A DNA stretch of 64,000 nucleotides. It comes from an uncultured Dorea sp. (GTDB taxonomy: Bacteria > Bacillota > Clostridia > Lachnospirales > Lachnospiraceae). The notes under the pieces were generated by a model. That model was given only the letters and a program-made list of their open reading frames with translations, ran no database searches and was not told the DNA's origin. Below, piece by piece: positions 35,021 through 43,490 of this stretch (its first letter is position 1; every line of letters begins with the position of its first letter). Location: the NCBI GenBank assembly GCA_910584265.1, contig CAJTZE010000010.1, positions 1-64,000 on the forward strand, given 5' to 3'. Both the position numbers and the translations under genes were made by a program.

Positions 35021-36124
35021 TTATACTGTCAGGCCGAGTCTCAGCTTCTGGAGGAAATCCTGAGTATCTTCTGGATTCTGTTCCTTCTTCTCGTCCTTCG
35101 GCCGCTCCTGCTCACCATTCTGGCCGTTCTTCTGATTCTCATCTCTAGTCTGGTTCAGATAATCATTCTCCTGCTTATCCACAACAATTGTCGTCGTTCC
35201 TCCCAGATTCTTGTCAATAATCTGACCAATCTCGCCTGCATTACGTCCTAAGATGTCAAATGCCTTCTTCTCAGAACACATGATAGACACAGTTGCCTGG
35301 CCCTCCTGATAGAGAATCTTTACTGCAATCTTTCCAAGGTTTGCCGGCTCGATATGTATCTCGAATTCCTGCACGCCCTCTGAAATCTTTGCCATCAGCT
35401 GATCTGTCACCTTCTCCGGAAGCTCCTCTGGCTGCGGAACCTGTATTCTAGCTGTCTCCTGAGGCTTCATCTCCTGCACTGCGGGCGCTGTGGAAGGCTC
35501 TGGATTCTGAACCGGAACTGCCTGCTCTGCCAGATGGCTATCCGGCTGTGCCATACTTCCCTGCTCTCCCGATGTCTCAGCCTTCTGTTGTACGGGCGCC
35601 GCTTTTGTCTCCGGCTGTGCCTCCTGTACAGGCTGTTCAGTCTGGAATCTCACCTCTCCCGCCGCCTTTTCGGGTTCTGCCTGCTGTACCCGAACGGTCT
35701 CTGCCATCTGCACCTCTGCGGTCTGTTCCGCCATATCCGGAACAAGCTCTGTATCAGGCACAAGCTGTACCTCCTCAGGCATCACTTCCACAACGGCTGT
35801 CTCAGGCTCTGGCTGGATCATCTCCGGCCGGAAGTTCTGTGCCATCTGATAGGCGGCAAGCAGTCCGTTATTCTGAACCTGCTCTTCTTTTCCGGCTTCC
35901 TCCTGCGCATTATCCGCCTTTGCAGGCTCTTCCTTCTCCTGCTCCTTCACCGGCTCAGTCTTCTCTGTCTTCGCATCCTTGGATACATCCTTGCTGGCAT
36001 TATCATTCTGCCCCTGAAGAAGCTTCTTGAAATCATCCGAGCTTTCTCTGACCTGGCCTGCAGACTTTGCGCTGTCTGTCCCGCGTAAATTGATGTCTGA
36101 CATCTTTACGCTGATTTTGTCCAT
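35021..36124 (-). CDS. fliK: flagellar hook-length control protein FliK
   Basis: This 367-residue protein has a long Gln/Glu/Pro/Ala-rich disordered N-terminal ruler region and a C-terminal FliK core (about residues 235-315) with EFEIHIEPANLGKIAVKI. FliK measures hook length and triggers the FlhB switch. It stands between fliJ and flgD, as expected. Confidence 0.92.
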   Translation of the reverse strand: MDKISVKMSDINLRGTDSAKSAGQVRESSDDFKKLLQGQNDNASKDVSKDAKTEKTEPVKEQEKEEPAKADNAQEEAGKEEQVQNNGLLAAYQMAQNFRPEMIQPEPETAVVEVMPEEVQLVPDTELVPDMAEQTAEVQMAETVRVQQAEPEKAAGEVRFQTEQPVQEAQPETKAAPVQQKAETSGEQGSMAQPDSHLAEQAVPVQNPEPSTAPAVQEMKPQETARIQVPQPEELPEKVTDQLMAKISEGVQEFEIHIEPANLGKIAVKILYQEGQATVSIMCSEKKAFDILGRNAGEIGQIIDKNLGGTTTIVVDKQENDYLNQTRDENQKNGQNGEQERPKDEKKEQNPEDTQDFLQKLRLGLTV

Positions 36125-36180
36125 TGCTTTCTCCTCCTTTCTCTAAATTAAAATCTCTATAGTAATCTGCAATTGCAGGA

Positions 36181-36633
36181 TTACCCGGTAAGCTTCGCCA
36201 TCGCACTCTTTGTGGCTACAAATTCTTCAATAAACTGCTCTTCCTCTTTCTGAACCTCTTTATTGTACGCATCCAGCTTCTTTTCCTTCAGCTTATCAAT
36301 AGAGGATGTCTCTTTCTTTGCCTCTACCACTTCATTCCTTTTGGCTTCTTCCTTCACCCTTAGCTGCTTTAAATGCTCCTTCTTCTGCAATATCTGCAGT
36401 CCCAGTGATTCCAGATAATTCTCATATGTATGGATCTCCCGGATCGTTACACCATCCATCTTATTCTGCCTGAGTTCCTCGGTACACTCCTGATGCCGCC
36501 TCTCCAGCTCTTCTATAGCCCGCTCACATTCCCTGACCTTCGCTAATATCCTCGCATGCTCCGCCTTCAAGCCGTCAAGCACCTGTTCCTTATATCTAAG
36601 CACTGTATCTAATGCAAAGTAGAATTTCTTCAC
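36181..36633 (-). CDS. fliJ: flagellar export protein FliJ
   Basis: This 150-residue protein is almost entirely coiled coil, with the FliJ pattern at the N-terminus (FALDTVLRYKEQVLDGLKAEHA, residues 5-26). FliJ escorts chaperones and links FliI to FlhA. It overlaps the end of fliI by 4 bases, so the two are translationally coupled. Confidence 0.93.
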   Translation of the reverse strand: MKKFYFALDTVLRYKEQVLDGLKAEHARILAKVRECERAIEELERRHQECTEELRQNKMDGVTIREIHTYENYLESLGLQILQKKEHLKQLRVKEEAKRNEVVEAKKETSSIDKLKEKKLDAYNKEVQKEEEQFIEEFVATKSAMAKLTG

Positions 36634-37931
36634 TTCATTATCCTCTTCATCATCTCAACCGATTCTTTCACAGAAAAACTTTCATCAATCTTCTGCATCA
36701 GAAAATCATTGACTCTGTCAATCTTCGCCACAGCCTTATCAAGCCTGGGATTCGTCCCCGACTTATATGCACCGATAGAAATCAGATCCTCATTCTTTGA
36801 ATATACGCTTAATGTATCCCGCATCCATGCCGCCGCCCTCCGGTGTTCATCCGGAACTATATTCGTCATAAGACGGGAAATACTTGCATTTACATCAATT
36901 GCCGGGAAATGATTCTCATTGGCAAGCTTTCTGGATAGGACGATATGTCCGTCCAGAATACCGCGGACCGTATCCGCAATGGGCTCGTTGGTGTCATCGC
37001 CCTCTACCAGCACCGTATATACGCCGGTAATAGAACCCTTCTCAAAGTTGCCGCTCCGCTCTAAGAGCTTCGGAAACTCCGCATAAATAGAAGGGGTATA
37101 GCCTCTTGCAACCGGCGGCTCTCCGGTTGCAAGCCCAATCTCACGCTGAGCCATAGCAAATCTCGTAAGTGAATCCATCATCAGCAGCACGTCCTTGCCC
37201 TGATCCTTGAAATACTCTGCAATCGTCGTTGCAACCAGCGGACACTTCATACGCAGCATAGCAGGCTGATCCGATGTCGCCACCACCAAAACGCTTCTCT
37301 TCAAGCCCTCCGGTCCCAGATCTTTCTCAACAAACTCCAGAACCTCCCGGCCTCGCTCACCTACCAGCGCGATCACATTAATATCCGCTTTAACATTCTT
37401 TGCGATCATTCCTAACAGCGTACTCTTTCCCACACCGCTTCCTGCAAAGATGCCGATACGCTGCCCCTTGCCGATGGTATTCAAACCATCAATCGCCTTA
37501 ACACCGAACTCCAGCGGTTCCGTAATCGGCGGCCGCTTCAGCGGATTGATATAAGTGTTCTCAACATAATAGTATCTCGGTGACGGGAACGGCCCCAGAT
37601 CATCCATGGGGTTCCCTGTAGCATCTATAATCCTGCCCCGCAGAAACTCTCCCACCGGTATCTTTAACCGGCGCTTGGTATTCCTGACAAAGCTTCCTGC
37701 CGCAACGCCGCTGATATTCTCGTATGCCATAAGCTGCATCTTGTCGCCCCGGAATCCTACAACCTCCACCGGGATCTGCCTGTGTTTCTCTTCATTATAG
37801 ATCATGGCAATATCGCCGATGCTCGCCCGGTTCCCCGAGGACTCCATAGCCATTCCGACAACATTTTCAATTTTACCTATGTAGCTCACCGTCTCTGACT
37901 TCTGGATTAACTCCGGCAGCTTTGAAAACAT
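36630..37931 (-). CDS. fliI: flagellar export ATPase FliI
   Basis: This 433-residue F1-beta-like ATPase has Walker A GIFAGSGVGKSTLLG, Walker B VLLMMDSLTRFA and the family landmark REIGLATGEPPVARGYTPS (near 265-283). It powers and organises flagellar export with FliH and FliJ. It follows fliH by 15 bases. Confidence 0.97.
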   Translation of the reverse strand: MFSKLPELIQKSETVSYIGKIENVVGMAMESSGNRASIGDIAMIYNEEKHRQIPVEVVGFRGDKMQLMAYENISGVAAGSFVRNTKRRLKIPVGEFLRGRIIDATGNPMDDLGPFPSPRYYYVENTYINPLKRPPITEPLEFGVKAIDGLNTIGKGQRIGIFAGSGVGKSTLLGMIAKNVKADINVIALVGERGREVLEFVEKDLGPEGLKRSVLVVATSDQPAMLRMKCPLVATTIAEYFKDQGKDVLLMMDSLTRFAMAQREIGLATGEPPVARGYTPSIYAEFPKLLERSGNFEKGSITGVYTVLVEGDDTNEPIADTVRGILDGHIVLSRKLANENHFPAIDVNASISRLMTNIVPDEHRRAAAWMRDTLSVYSKNEDLISIGAYKSGTNPRLDKAVAKIDRVNDFLMQKIDESFSVKESVEMMKRIMK

Positions 37932-37946
37932 ACCTTTTCACCTCAG

Positions 37947-38720
37947 CTATACTCTAACGTTGTTCAATATGTCTTTGATATTCTCCAGCTGTGTGCTGAC
38001 ACTTGCATCTATAATTTCATCCGGAAGCTCAATAATACAGGTACCCGGTTCGCCATTATCCATCGTGATAAGCTTGATGTTATCCGACAATTTAGATAAA
38101 GCCTCCAAAAACTCTGCGTCTACTTCCATAGATATGCCGGTCTCACACTTTGTGACATAGATTTTCACCCACTGCTTTCTCTGCATCTTATCCGTAGCGG
38201 AAATAATCATCCGCTTCACAATGTCTCCGCTTGACTGAAGACTGGTCTGGATGATCTTCTCAGCCACAGCCAGAGAAACCTTTTTCAAATCATCAATATA
38301 CTGCTCTATCAGCTTCTCCTTCTCAATAGAAACCTCTGTCACAACCTCTCTAATATTCTGCCTCAGCTCATGAAGCTCAGTATCAAGAGTCTGTCTATGT
38401 TCCTCAAGAGCCTGCCTGGTACCGTCCGCCCGCCCGGTCTCCATCCCCTCCTGATAGCCCTGCTCCCGCAGGATCTCTGCCTGCCCGCGGGCATCGGCAA
38501 GAATCTTATCTGCCTGTTTTCTGGCGTTTTCCAGGACCTCTTCTTCCATCGCGGATATGGATTTCGCCAGTTCTTCCTCTTCTCCTTCGTCCGGCTCTTC
38601 AATATCCTCCGGCTCTTCTGGCGGCTCTTCCTCATGAATCTTAAACCCGGCAAAGAAATCAAAAGGCTTAATATCCTGACCTTTATCCGGTTCCTTCACA
38701 ATCCTAGGCAATGATCTCAT
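37947..38720 (-). CDS. fliH: flagellar export regulator FliH
   Basis: This 257-residue protein has an acidic Pro/Glu-rich N-terminus, a long coiled coil (about residues 50-140) and a C-terminal V-ATPase-E-like domain. FliH binds FliI and the C-ring. It overlaps the end of fliG by 17 bases. Identification rests on layout, since the family is weakly conserved. Confidence 0.92.
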   Translation of the reverse strand: MRSLPRIVKEPDKGQDIKPFDFFAGFKIHEEEPPEEPEDIEEPDEGEEEELAKSISAMEEEVLENARKQADKILADARGQAEILREQGYQEGMETGRADGTRQALEEHRQTLDTELHELRQNIREVVTEVSIEKEKLIEQYIDDLKKVSLAVAEKIIQTSLQSSGDIVKRMIISATDKMQRKQWVKIYVTKCETGISMEVDAEFLEALSKLSDNIKLITMDNGEPGTCIIELPDEIIDASVSTQLENIKDILNNVRV

Positions 38721-39717
38721 CCTTTCCGCTCTTAACTATAATCAATTCGCCCGCTTCCTCAAGTCTTCGGATCACGCCGACAATTCTCTGCTGAGCTTCC
38801 TCAACATCTCTCAGGCGGACATTAACCGTAACTTCAAGGTCAGACCGTATACTCTCAGCCATACGGGTAGACACGTTGGCAAACACAAGGTCTTTGATGT
38901 TATCATCAGAACCTTTGAGTGCATATACGATATCCTTGACATCACATTCACGAATAAACCGCTGAATAGATCTGTTGTCCATAGATACAATATCCTCGAA
39001 TACGAACATCTTTTTCCGGATGGTATCGGCCAGTTCTTCGTTCTCCTTGCCCAGCTCATCAAAGATGTATTTCTCATTCGCCCTATCCATATGGTTCATA
39101 ACATCTGCTATGTAATCGATACCGCCGATCTTCGTGTAATCCTGCGTAGTAAGAACGCTCTCAAACTTCTTCTTCAACGACGCCTCTACGATCTTAATCG
39201 CATCCGGCGATGCGCTTTCCATCTTAGCGATCGACTCTACTACCTTGATCCGCTTCTCCTTCGGCAGCTCACTGATAACCGATGATGCCTGATCCGAATC
39301 CGCATAAGACAGCACCAGCGCAATCGTCTGCGGTCTCTCATGCTGCAGGAAAGACACCAGATTCTTCACATTGCTCTTCCTTACAAATTCAAACGGGCGC
39401 ACCTTCAAAGACTTGGAAAGCTTCTCAAGCAGCGACTGAGCCGTGCTCTCTCCAAAAGCCTTCTCCAATACAGCCCTGGCATACTCCATGCCGCCATCCG
39501 TCACAACCTTCTGGGTCAGGCAGGTCTTATAGAATTCATCCAGAACCTCTTCCATCTGCTCCGGCGTAATATGTCCCAGCTTCGCCACCTCTATGGTCAG
39601 CTTCTCGATATCGCTTTCACTTAAATGCTTGTAAATCTTAGATGCTTTGTCGGCACCGAGGGAAACAATGACCGCCGCTGCTTTCTGCTCCGATGTCAGC
39701 TTCGTATTATTCTCCAT
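38704..39717 (-). CDS. fliG: flagellar switch protein FliG
   Basis: This 337-residue rotor protein has EQKAAAVIVSLGADKAS at the N-terminus, the EHPQTIALVLS-type motif (here QHERPQTIALVLS) in the middle, and charged C-terminal torque helices with DRSIQRFIRECD-like sequence (here DNRSIQRFIRECD). ATG at 39717 has GGAGG upstream at about 8 bases. The start overlaps the end of fliF, so the two are coupled. Confidence 0.97.
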   Translation of the reverse strand: MENNTKLTSEQKAAAVIVSLGADKASKIYKHLSESDIEKLTIEVAKLGHITPEQMEEVLDEFYKTCLTQKVVTDGGMEYARAVLEKAFGESTAQSLLEKLSKSLKVRPFEFVRKSNVKNLVSFLQHERPQTIALVLSYADSDQASSVISELPKEKRIKVVESIAKMESASPDAIKIVEASLKKKFESVLTTQDYTKIGGIDYIADVMNHMDRANEKYIFDELGKENEELADTIRKKMFVFEDIVSMDNRSIQRFIRECDVKDIVYALKGSDDNIKDLVFANVSTRMAESIRSDLEVTVNVRLRDVEEAQQRIVGVIRRLEEAGELIIVKSGKDEIIA

Positions 39718-41308
39718 CTCCACCGCCTCCATTTAGCCAATTCTTGAGTAACTGTGCGGATATCTCTGAATTCTGCTCTGCAAATTCACGGATACTCCTC
39801 TTAAGTTCCATGCCTCTGTCATTCTTGATTTCCTGGAGCTCCTGATTCAGGTCATATACCGGCTCTTCTGCTCCAAGCTCTTCCTGCTCCAGTTCTTCCT
39901 CTTCCTCTTCCTTCTTGCGCTTCTTCATGATCAGAAGTACAACCAGGCCGATCAGAACCGCCAAAAGCACTGCTCCTATAATAAATACCCAGATCGGAAC
40001 GCTCTCGATCAGCCTTGCCAGACCTGTCTTTTCATCGTCTCCGCCATCATCAATGGATTCACTGAACGGAGCACAGACAATTGCAATCTTCTCATTCTGC
40101 TCCGTAGCCGCAATTCCCGCCGCATTACCTACCAGCGCAAGAAGCTGGTTCTCTCGCAGGCTTCCGAAATTATCTCCGTTAATCGCTACCGAAACCGTAA
40201 GATCATCCAGCGCCCCCGGCGTTACCTGCCCCTGTTCCTTTATCTGATTTACCAGATAGTCTCTGGAATAGCTTTCACTATAAGAAGAACCTGTACCCGT
40301 GCTGCTATCCGTATTATACTCGTCCGCATCTGCGTTGGTCTCTGCCCCCGCGACGCCTCCGGCTCCGTCAGCGGCTCCGGTTCCATCTGTATATCCTTCT
40401 TCGTGGTCGATGATTCCCCGCTTGTCGTCGCGGTCAATCTTCTCCGGTGTGTTATATGTAATCGTCTCGCGCACCAGATTCTCCAGATTGATCTGCGCTC
40501 TCGCCGAAACCCGTACATTATTCTGTCCGTAAATCGGCCCCAGCACCTTCATTACATTATTCGCAATCTGGTTCTCAACAACCTGTGCAATCTCTTCCGC
40601 ATCTGAGCTGGTAGCCGTTGAACCGGCGCCGTCCTCTGTATCCACAGAGACATCATTGCCATTGCCGTCAAATACCGCCACATCCGTCAGTTCCATTCCC
40701 GAAACGCTCTTGGCAACCAGTCTCTGGATTCCGGCCGCCTGCTCCGGAGTCGGAGAACCGCCGTCTTTCATCGTTACAACCGCTGTCGCCGTCGGCTTCT
40801 GCTCATCATCATTCAGCGCATACCTGCTGCCCTCGCCAAGGGCAATCGTTACTTTCGCACTCTTAACCCCGTCAAACAGCCCGATCGTAGCGCCGATGCG
40901 GTCCTGCAGCTCATACAGCTTATACGTATTCTTATCGGCATCCGTAGCCAGCATCCCTGCATTATCCTTAAAGGTATCGTATGTAAATCCGCTCTTCGGA
41001 TAACCCTCCTGAACAAGAGCCGCCTTCGTCTGGTCAACAATATCCTTCTTCACCAGGATCTCTGTGTCGCCGTTAAATTTATACTCTATGCCGTCCTCTT
41101 CCAGCTTCTTAGTGATCTGCTGTGCTTCATCCTGCCCCAGCCCGCTGAATAAGGTCTCATAGGGCTGATTATTTAAAACGAGTGCTATCACTATAGCCGC
41201 GACAATTACCGCCGCAATTCCGGCAATGATTATTTTCTTCGTCTTGTCGTTCAGCTTCCCGGCCAGTTCTTTTACTTGCCCTAACTTCTCTTTCACTTTC
41301 TCATTCAT
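39707..41308 (-). CDS. fliF: flagellar MS-ring protein FliF
   Basis: This 533-residue MS-ring protein has two membrane segments (about residues 26-46 and 430-452) flanking a large extracytoplasmic part with ring-building domains. The YPKSGFTYD and RDYLVNQ regions are present. The C-terminal tail (DRGMELKRSIREFAEQN) binds FliG. It follows fliE by about 90 bases. Confidence 0.97.
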   Translation of the reverse strand: MNEKVKEKLGQVKELAGKLNDKTKKIIIAGIAAVIVAAIVIALVLNNQPYETLFSGLGQDEAQQITKKLEEDGIEYKFNGDTEILVKKDIVDQTKAALVQEGYPKSGFTYDTFKDNAGMLATDADKNTYKLYELQDRIGATIGLFDGVKSAKVTIALGEGSRYALNDDEQKPTATAVVTMKDGGSPTPEQAAGIQRLVAKSVSGMELTDVAVFDGNGNDVSVDTEDGAGSTATSSDAEEIAQVVENQIANNVMKVLGPIYGQNNVRVSARAQINLENLVRETITYNTPEKIDRDDKRGIIDHEEGYTDGTGAADGAGGVAGAETNADADEYNTDSSTGTGSSYSESYSRDYLVNQIKEQGQVTPGALDDLTVSVAINGDNFGSLRENQLLALVGNAAGIAATEQNEKIAIVCAPFSESIDDGGDDEKTGLARLIESVPIWVFIIGAVLLAVLIGLVVLLIMKKRKKEEEEEELEQEELGAEEPVYDLNQELQEIKNDRGMELKRSIREFAEQNSEISAQLLKNWLNGGGGDGE

Positions 41309-41401
41309 GATCCAAAACCCACTTAACTTTTATAGATTCTTTCTGTACTGCTGTAATCCGTCCGCAAAACGCGAAAAAGCGTCAGTCCGCAGCTATACCG
41401 T

Positions 41402-41716
41402 CTACGAACTGATGCGCATAATCTCATTATAAGCTTCCAAAGCCTTGGACCTGAGCGCCACAAGCATATCTACTGCAAGCTGCGCTTCTGATGCCGCAAT
41501 CGTAACCGAATGCGGATTCTCTGTCTGCCCCGTTGCCAATAGATACTGTTCTTTAGCCAGAGTATCATCCGTCGTCTTCACATCGTTAATCGCATTCTCA
41601 AAAATCCCCTTAAAAGATGATATCACATCCTGTACCGCAGTCTCAGCTTCCGACTTCGCGGCCGTCCCGCCCACAGGATCCATCAGTTGTATCGGGGTAA
41701 TAAACATCTCCGCCAT
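41402..41716 (-). CDS. fliE: flagellar MS-ring/rod adaptor FliE
   Basis: This 104-residue protein has the FliE C-terminal pattern (TGQTENPHSVTIAASEAQLAVDMLVALRSKALEAYNEIMRI, residues about 62-101). FliE joins the MS ring to the rod. It sits directly after flgB, with no flgC in between, which is unusual. A gap of about 35 bases separates them. Confidence 0.95.
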   Translation of the reverse strand: MAEMFITPIQLMDPVGGTAAKSEAETAVQDVISSFKGIFENAINDVKTTDDTLAKEQYLLATGQTENPHSVTIAASEAQLAVDMLVALRSKALEAYNEIMRISS

Positions 41717-41752
41717 AATTATGCTTCCGTCCTTTCCGTGAACTCAGTATGA

Positions 41753-42145
41753 TTACTGTCCTTTGATCGCAGTCTGAAGTCTCTTGACATCTGCATTCGC
41801 ACTATATGTAAGATAATAATAGTGAAGCCATGTACGCGTCATCTCCGTATTCTCAACCTCTGCATTCACGTTATTCTCATCTACTCTTGCCGAATCATCC
41901 CTGCTGGTCACCGTATAATCCGCACCGGAGATTGCATTGCGCATGCTTGTGCCGCCCGTTCCGCCGGCCGTCTGAAGCTTCTTTCTAAATGCTTCCTCAA
42001 AGCTGACCTGCTTCCTCTTATATCCCGGTGTGTCTACATTTGCAAGGTTATCGGAAATCGCCTCCTGCTTCACCCAAAGCATATCCATCGCCTTCTGGGC
42101 CAGAGTTATCGTATTTCCAAATAGTGAAACTGAATTTCCCAGCAT
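41753..42145 (-). CDS. flgB: flagellar basal-body rod protein FlgB
   Basis: This 130-residue proximal rod protein has WVKQEAISDNLANVDTPGYKRK (residues 25-46) and FEEAFRKKL. It is the first gene of the long flagellar run and has its own sigma-A type promoter about 90-115 bases upstream. A ribosome site GAAGGAAG lies before the ATG. Confidence 0.96.
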   Translation of the reverse strand: MLGNSVSLFGNTITLAQKAMDMLWVKQEAISDNLANVDTPGYKRKQVSFEEAFRKKLQTAGGTGGTSMRNAISGADYTVTSRDDSARVDENNVNAEVENTEMTRTWLHYYYLTYSANADVKRLQTAIKGQ

Positions 42146-42233
42146 CGTAACGTCACTTCCTTCTTATTTATATTGTGCAACCACTCTTTACAATTGTTTA
42201 TTTTTCAATACTTATAAATCCGCATCATCTTCT

Positions 42234-42262
42234 ATAATACAACTAATCCACCACAAATTCAA
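42234..42262 (-). promoter_or_regulatory. sigma-A type promoter of the fla/che run
   Basis: On the minus strand TTGAAT (42257-42262), a 17-base spacer and TATTAT (42234-42239) lie 89 bases upstream of flgB. This makes a 4/6 plus 5/6 match at ideal spacing and is the best candidate for the start of the main flagellar transcript. Confidence 0.6.
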
Positions 42263-42328
42263 GGTTTTTGACGCCATTTACAGTATTTTCTATAAGTATG
42301 CCTTGATTCATTTTATTTTTCTACATTA

Positions 42329-43099
42329 TTATAATAAAGACTCTTCTTCCTCTTTCTCTCCTGCAAGAGATGCCGACAGATCGTTCATCTGATCCTGCAG
42401 CTGCAGCTGCATCCTGCCCAGCAGATACTGCGAGGCAAGTTCCGTAATCTCCATAGCATCAGAGACTTCTGCTATGCCGGCGGTATCTGTCTCCTCTTCA
42501 TACGCCTGTCCCCGTACCGCCTGTTCTGCAGACAGATCATCTGCCATATATTCCTTAATTCTCTTAATATAATTCCGGGTCTCTGAAAATGGAGGAACCC
42601 CGCCGTACTTAGCAACGTTTCCGCTCCCCGCATTATATGCCGCAAGCGCCAGTTCTATGTCCCCATTATACTGATTCAGCTTCTCAGCTATATATTTGGC
42701 GCCGCCCATAATATTGCTCCTTGCATCAAAAGGATCCTCTACGCCGAGCGACCTGGCCGTCGCCGGCATCAGCTGCATCACGCCCTGCGCTCCTGCCGGC
42801 GACACCGCCTTCGCATTATAATTTGATTCTGCCTTGGCAACCGCTTTCAAAAGCGCCTGCGGCACCCCATAAGTCTGCGCCGCCTCTGCAAAAATCGAAT
42901 CCATGCTCTCTGGAACTCCAAGTCTCTGGGATGTATTCTTGAATGTCTCCGCAAAGCTTAAGCCTGACGTCGTCCGGGTTCCGGAAACCCGACCAGCCTG
43001 ATCACCCTGTCCGCCACAGCCCGCCGCGGACTGTATCTGGTATAAAAGACTGTTCATATAACCATATAAGTTAGAATATGTAACATTATTATTTGCCAT
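42329..43099 (-). CDS. flagellar lytic transglycosylase (SLT domain)
   Basis: This 256-residue protein has a C-terminal half with an SLT lysozyme-like domain (about residues 75-195): catalytic Glu in AKAESNYN, then AVSPAGAQGVMQLMPATA and ELALAAYNAGSGNVAKYGG. It lacks an obvious signal peptide, so export may go through the flagellar apparatus. It stands upstream of flgB and may clear peptidoglycan for the rod, like FlgJ in other bacteria. About 180 bases separate it from flgB, and it has its own candidate promoter. Confidence 0.88.
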   Translation of the reverse strand: MANNNVTYSNLYGYMNSLLYQIQSAAGCGGQGDQAGRVSGTRTTSGLSFAETFKNTSQRLGVPESMDSIFAEAAQTYGVPQALLKAVAKAESNYNAKAVSPAGAQGVMQLMPATARSLGVEDPFDARSNIMGGAKYIAEKLNQYNGDIELALAAYNAGSGNVAKYGGVPPFSETRNYIKRIKEYMADDLSAEQAVRGQAYEEETDTAGIAEVSDAMEITELASQYLLGRMQLQLQDQMNDLSASLAGEKEEEESLL

Positions 43100-43166
43100 A
43101 GCTTCTCTCCTGTCGCTTATATCTGTTATCTATTTATAAGTACTCTGTACAAAGATTATGCCTGTA

Positions 43167-43190
43167 TCCTGCGGCCAGCCCGGCGCAGGA
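43167..43190 (-). promoter_or_regulatory. 5'-leader hairpin upstream of lytic transglycosylase
   Basis: A GC-rich inverted repeat (TCCTGCG with CGCAGGA, loop of 10) is flanked by AT-rich DNA, between the predicted -10 and the start codon. It is not followed by a T-run, so it looks like a leader structure rather than a terminator. Confidence 0.5.
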
Positions 43191-43205
43191 CGGCATATCA
43201 GTATT

Positions 43206-43234
43206 ATTATGCCATTTCATCATAGTAAAGACAA
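43206..43234 (-). promoter_or_regulatory. sigma-A type promoter of lytic transglycosylase
   Basis: On the minus strand TTGTCT (43229-43234), 17 bases, then CATAAT (43206-43211) lie about 107 bases upstream of the start codon. It is a 4/6 plus 5/6 match. Confidence 0.5.
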
Positions 43235-43490
43235 GAATTTTTTAATAAAATTGTGAAAAATATGCTTGAAATCCAGAAGATATCGGCATTCCATGTAAAA
43301 TCTCCCAGTTTATAAATAAATTCTAATAGATTATGCTGAAATATAGCTGAAACCAAAGAAGAAATTTGTCATAAAATCATAATTCAGGCAAATCAGATAT
43401 TTACATTCTGATTATTCAGGTATAAAATATACTTACTGCTGTATGTTTTTGCATATTATAATATAATAGGGGATTGAGGAGGTATTTATC

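Larger units (their letters stand above)
43100..43490. other. gene-free divergent control region
   Basis: This 391-base AT-rich region separates the lytic transglycosylase and a chemoreceptor. It holds the transglycosylase promoter, a 5'-leader hairpin, a GCCGATAT box on the minus strand (43280-43287) and a TATAAT -10 for the chemoreceptor (43457-43462). No ORF or known riboswitch is seen; I looked for a c-di-GMP type I pattern and did not find one. Confidence 0.6.

Noticed and set aside
42146..42328. Terminator after the lytic transglycosylase
   Set aside because: No GC-rich stem with a T-run was found on the minus strand; only a promoter is supported in this gap.
43100..43490. c-di-GMP riboswitch upstream of the flagellar run
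   Set aside because: The conserved core of the type I riboswitch is not present; only a simple hairpin is seen.
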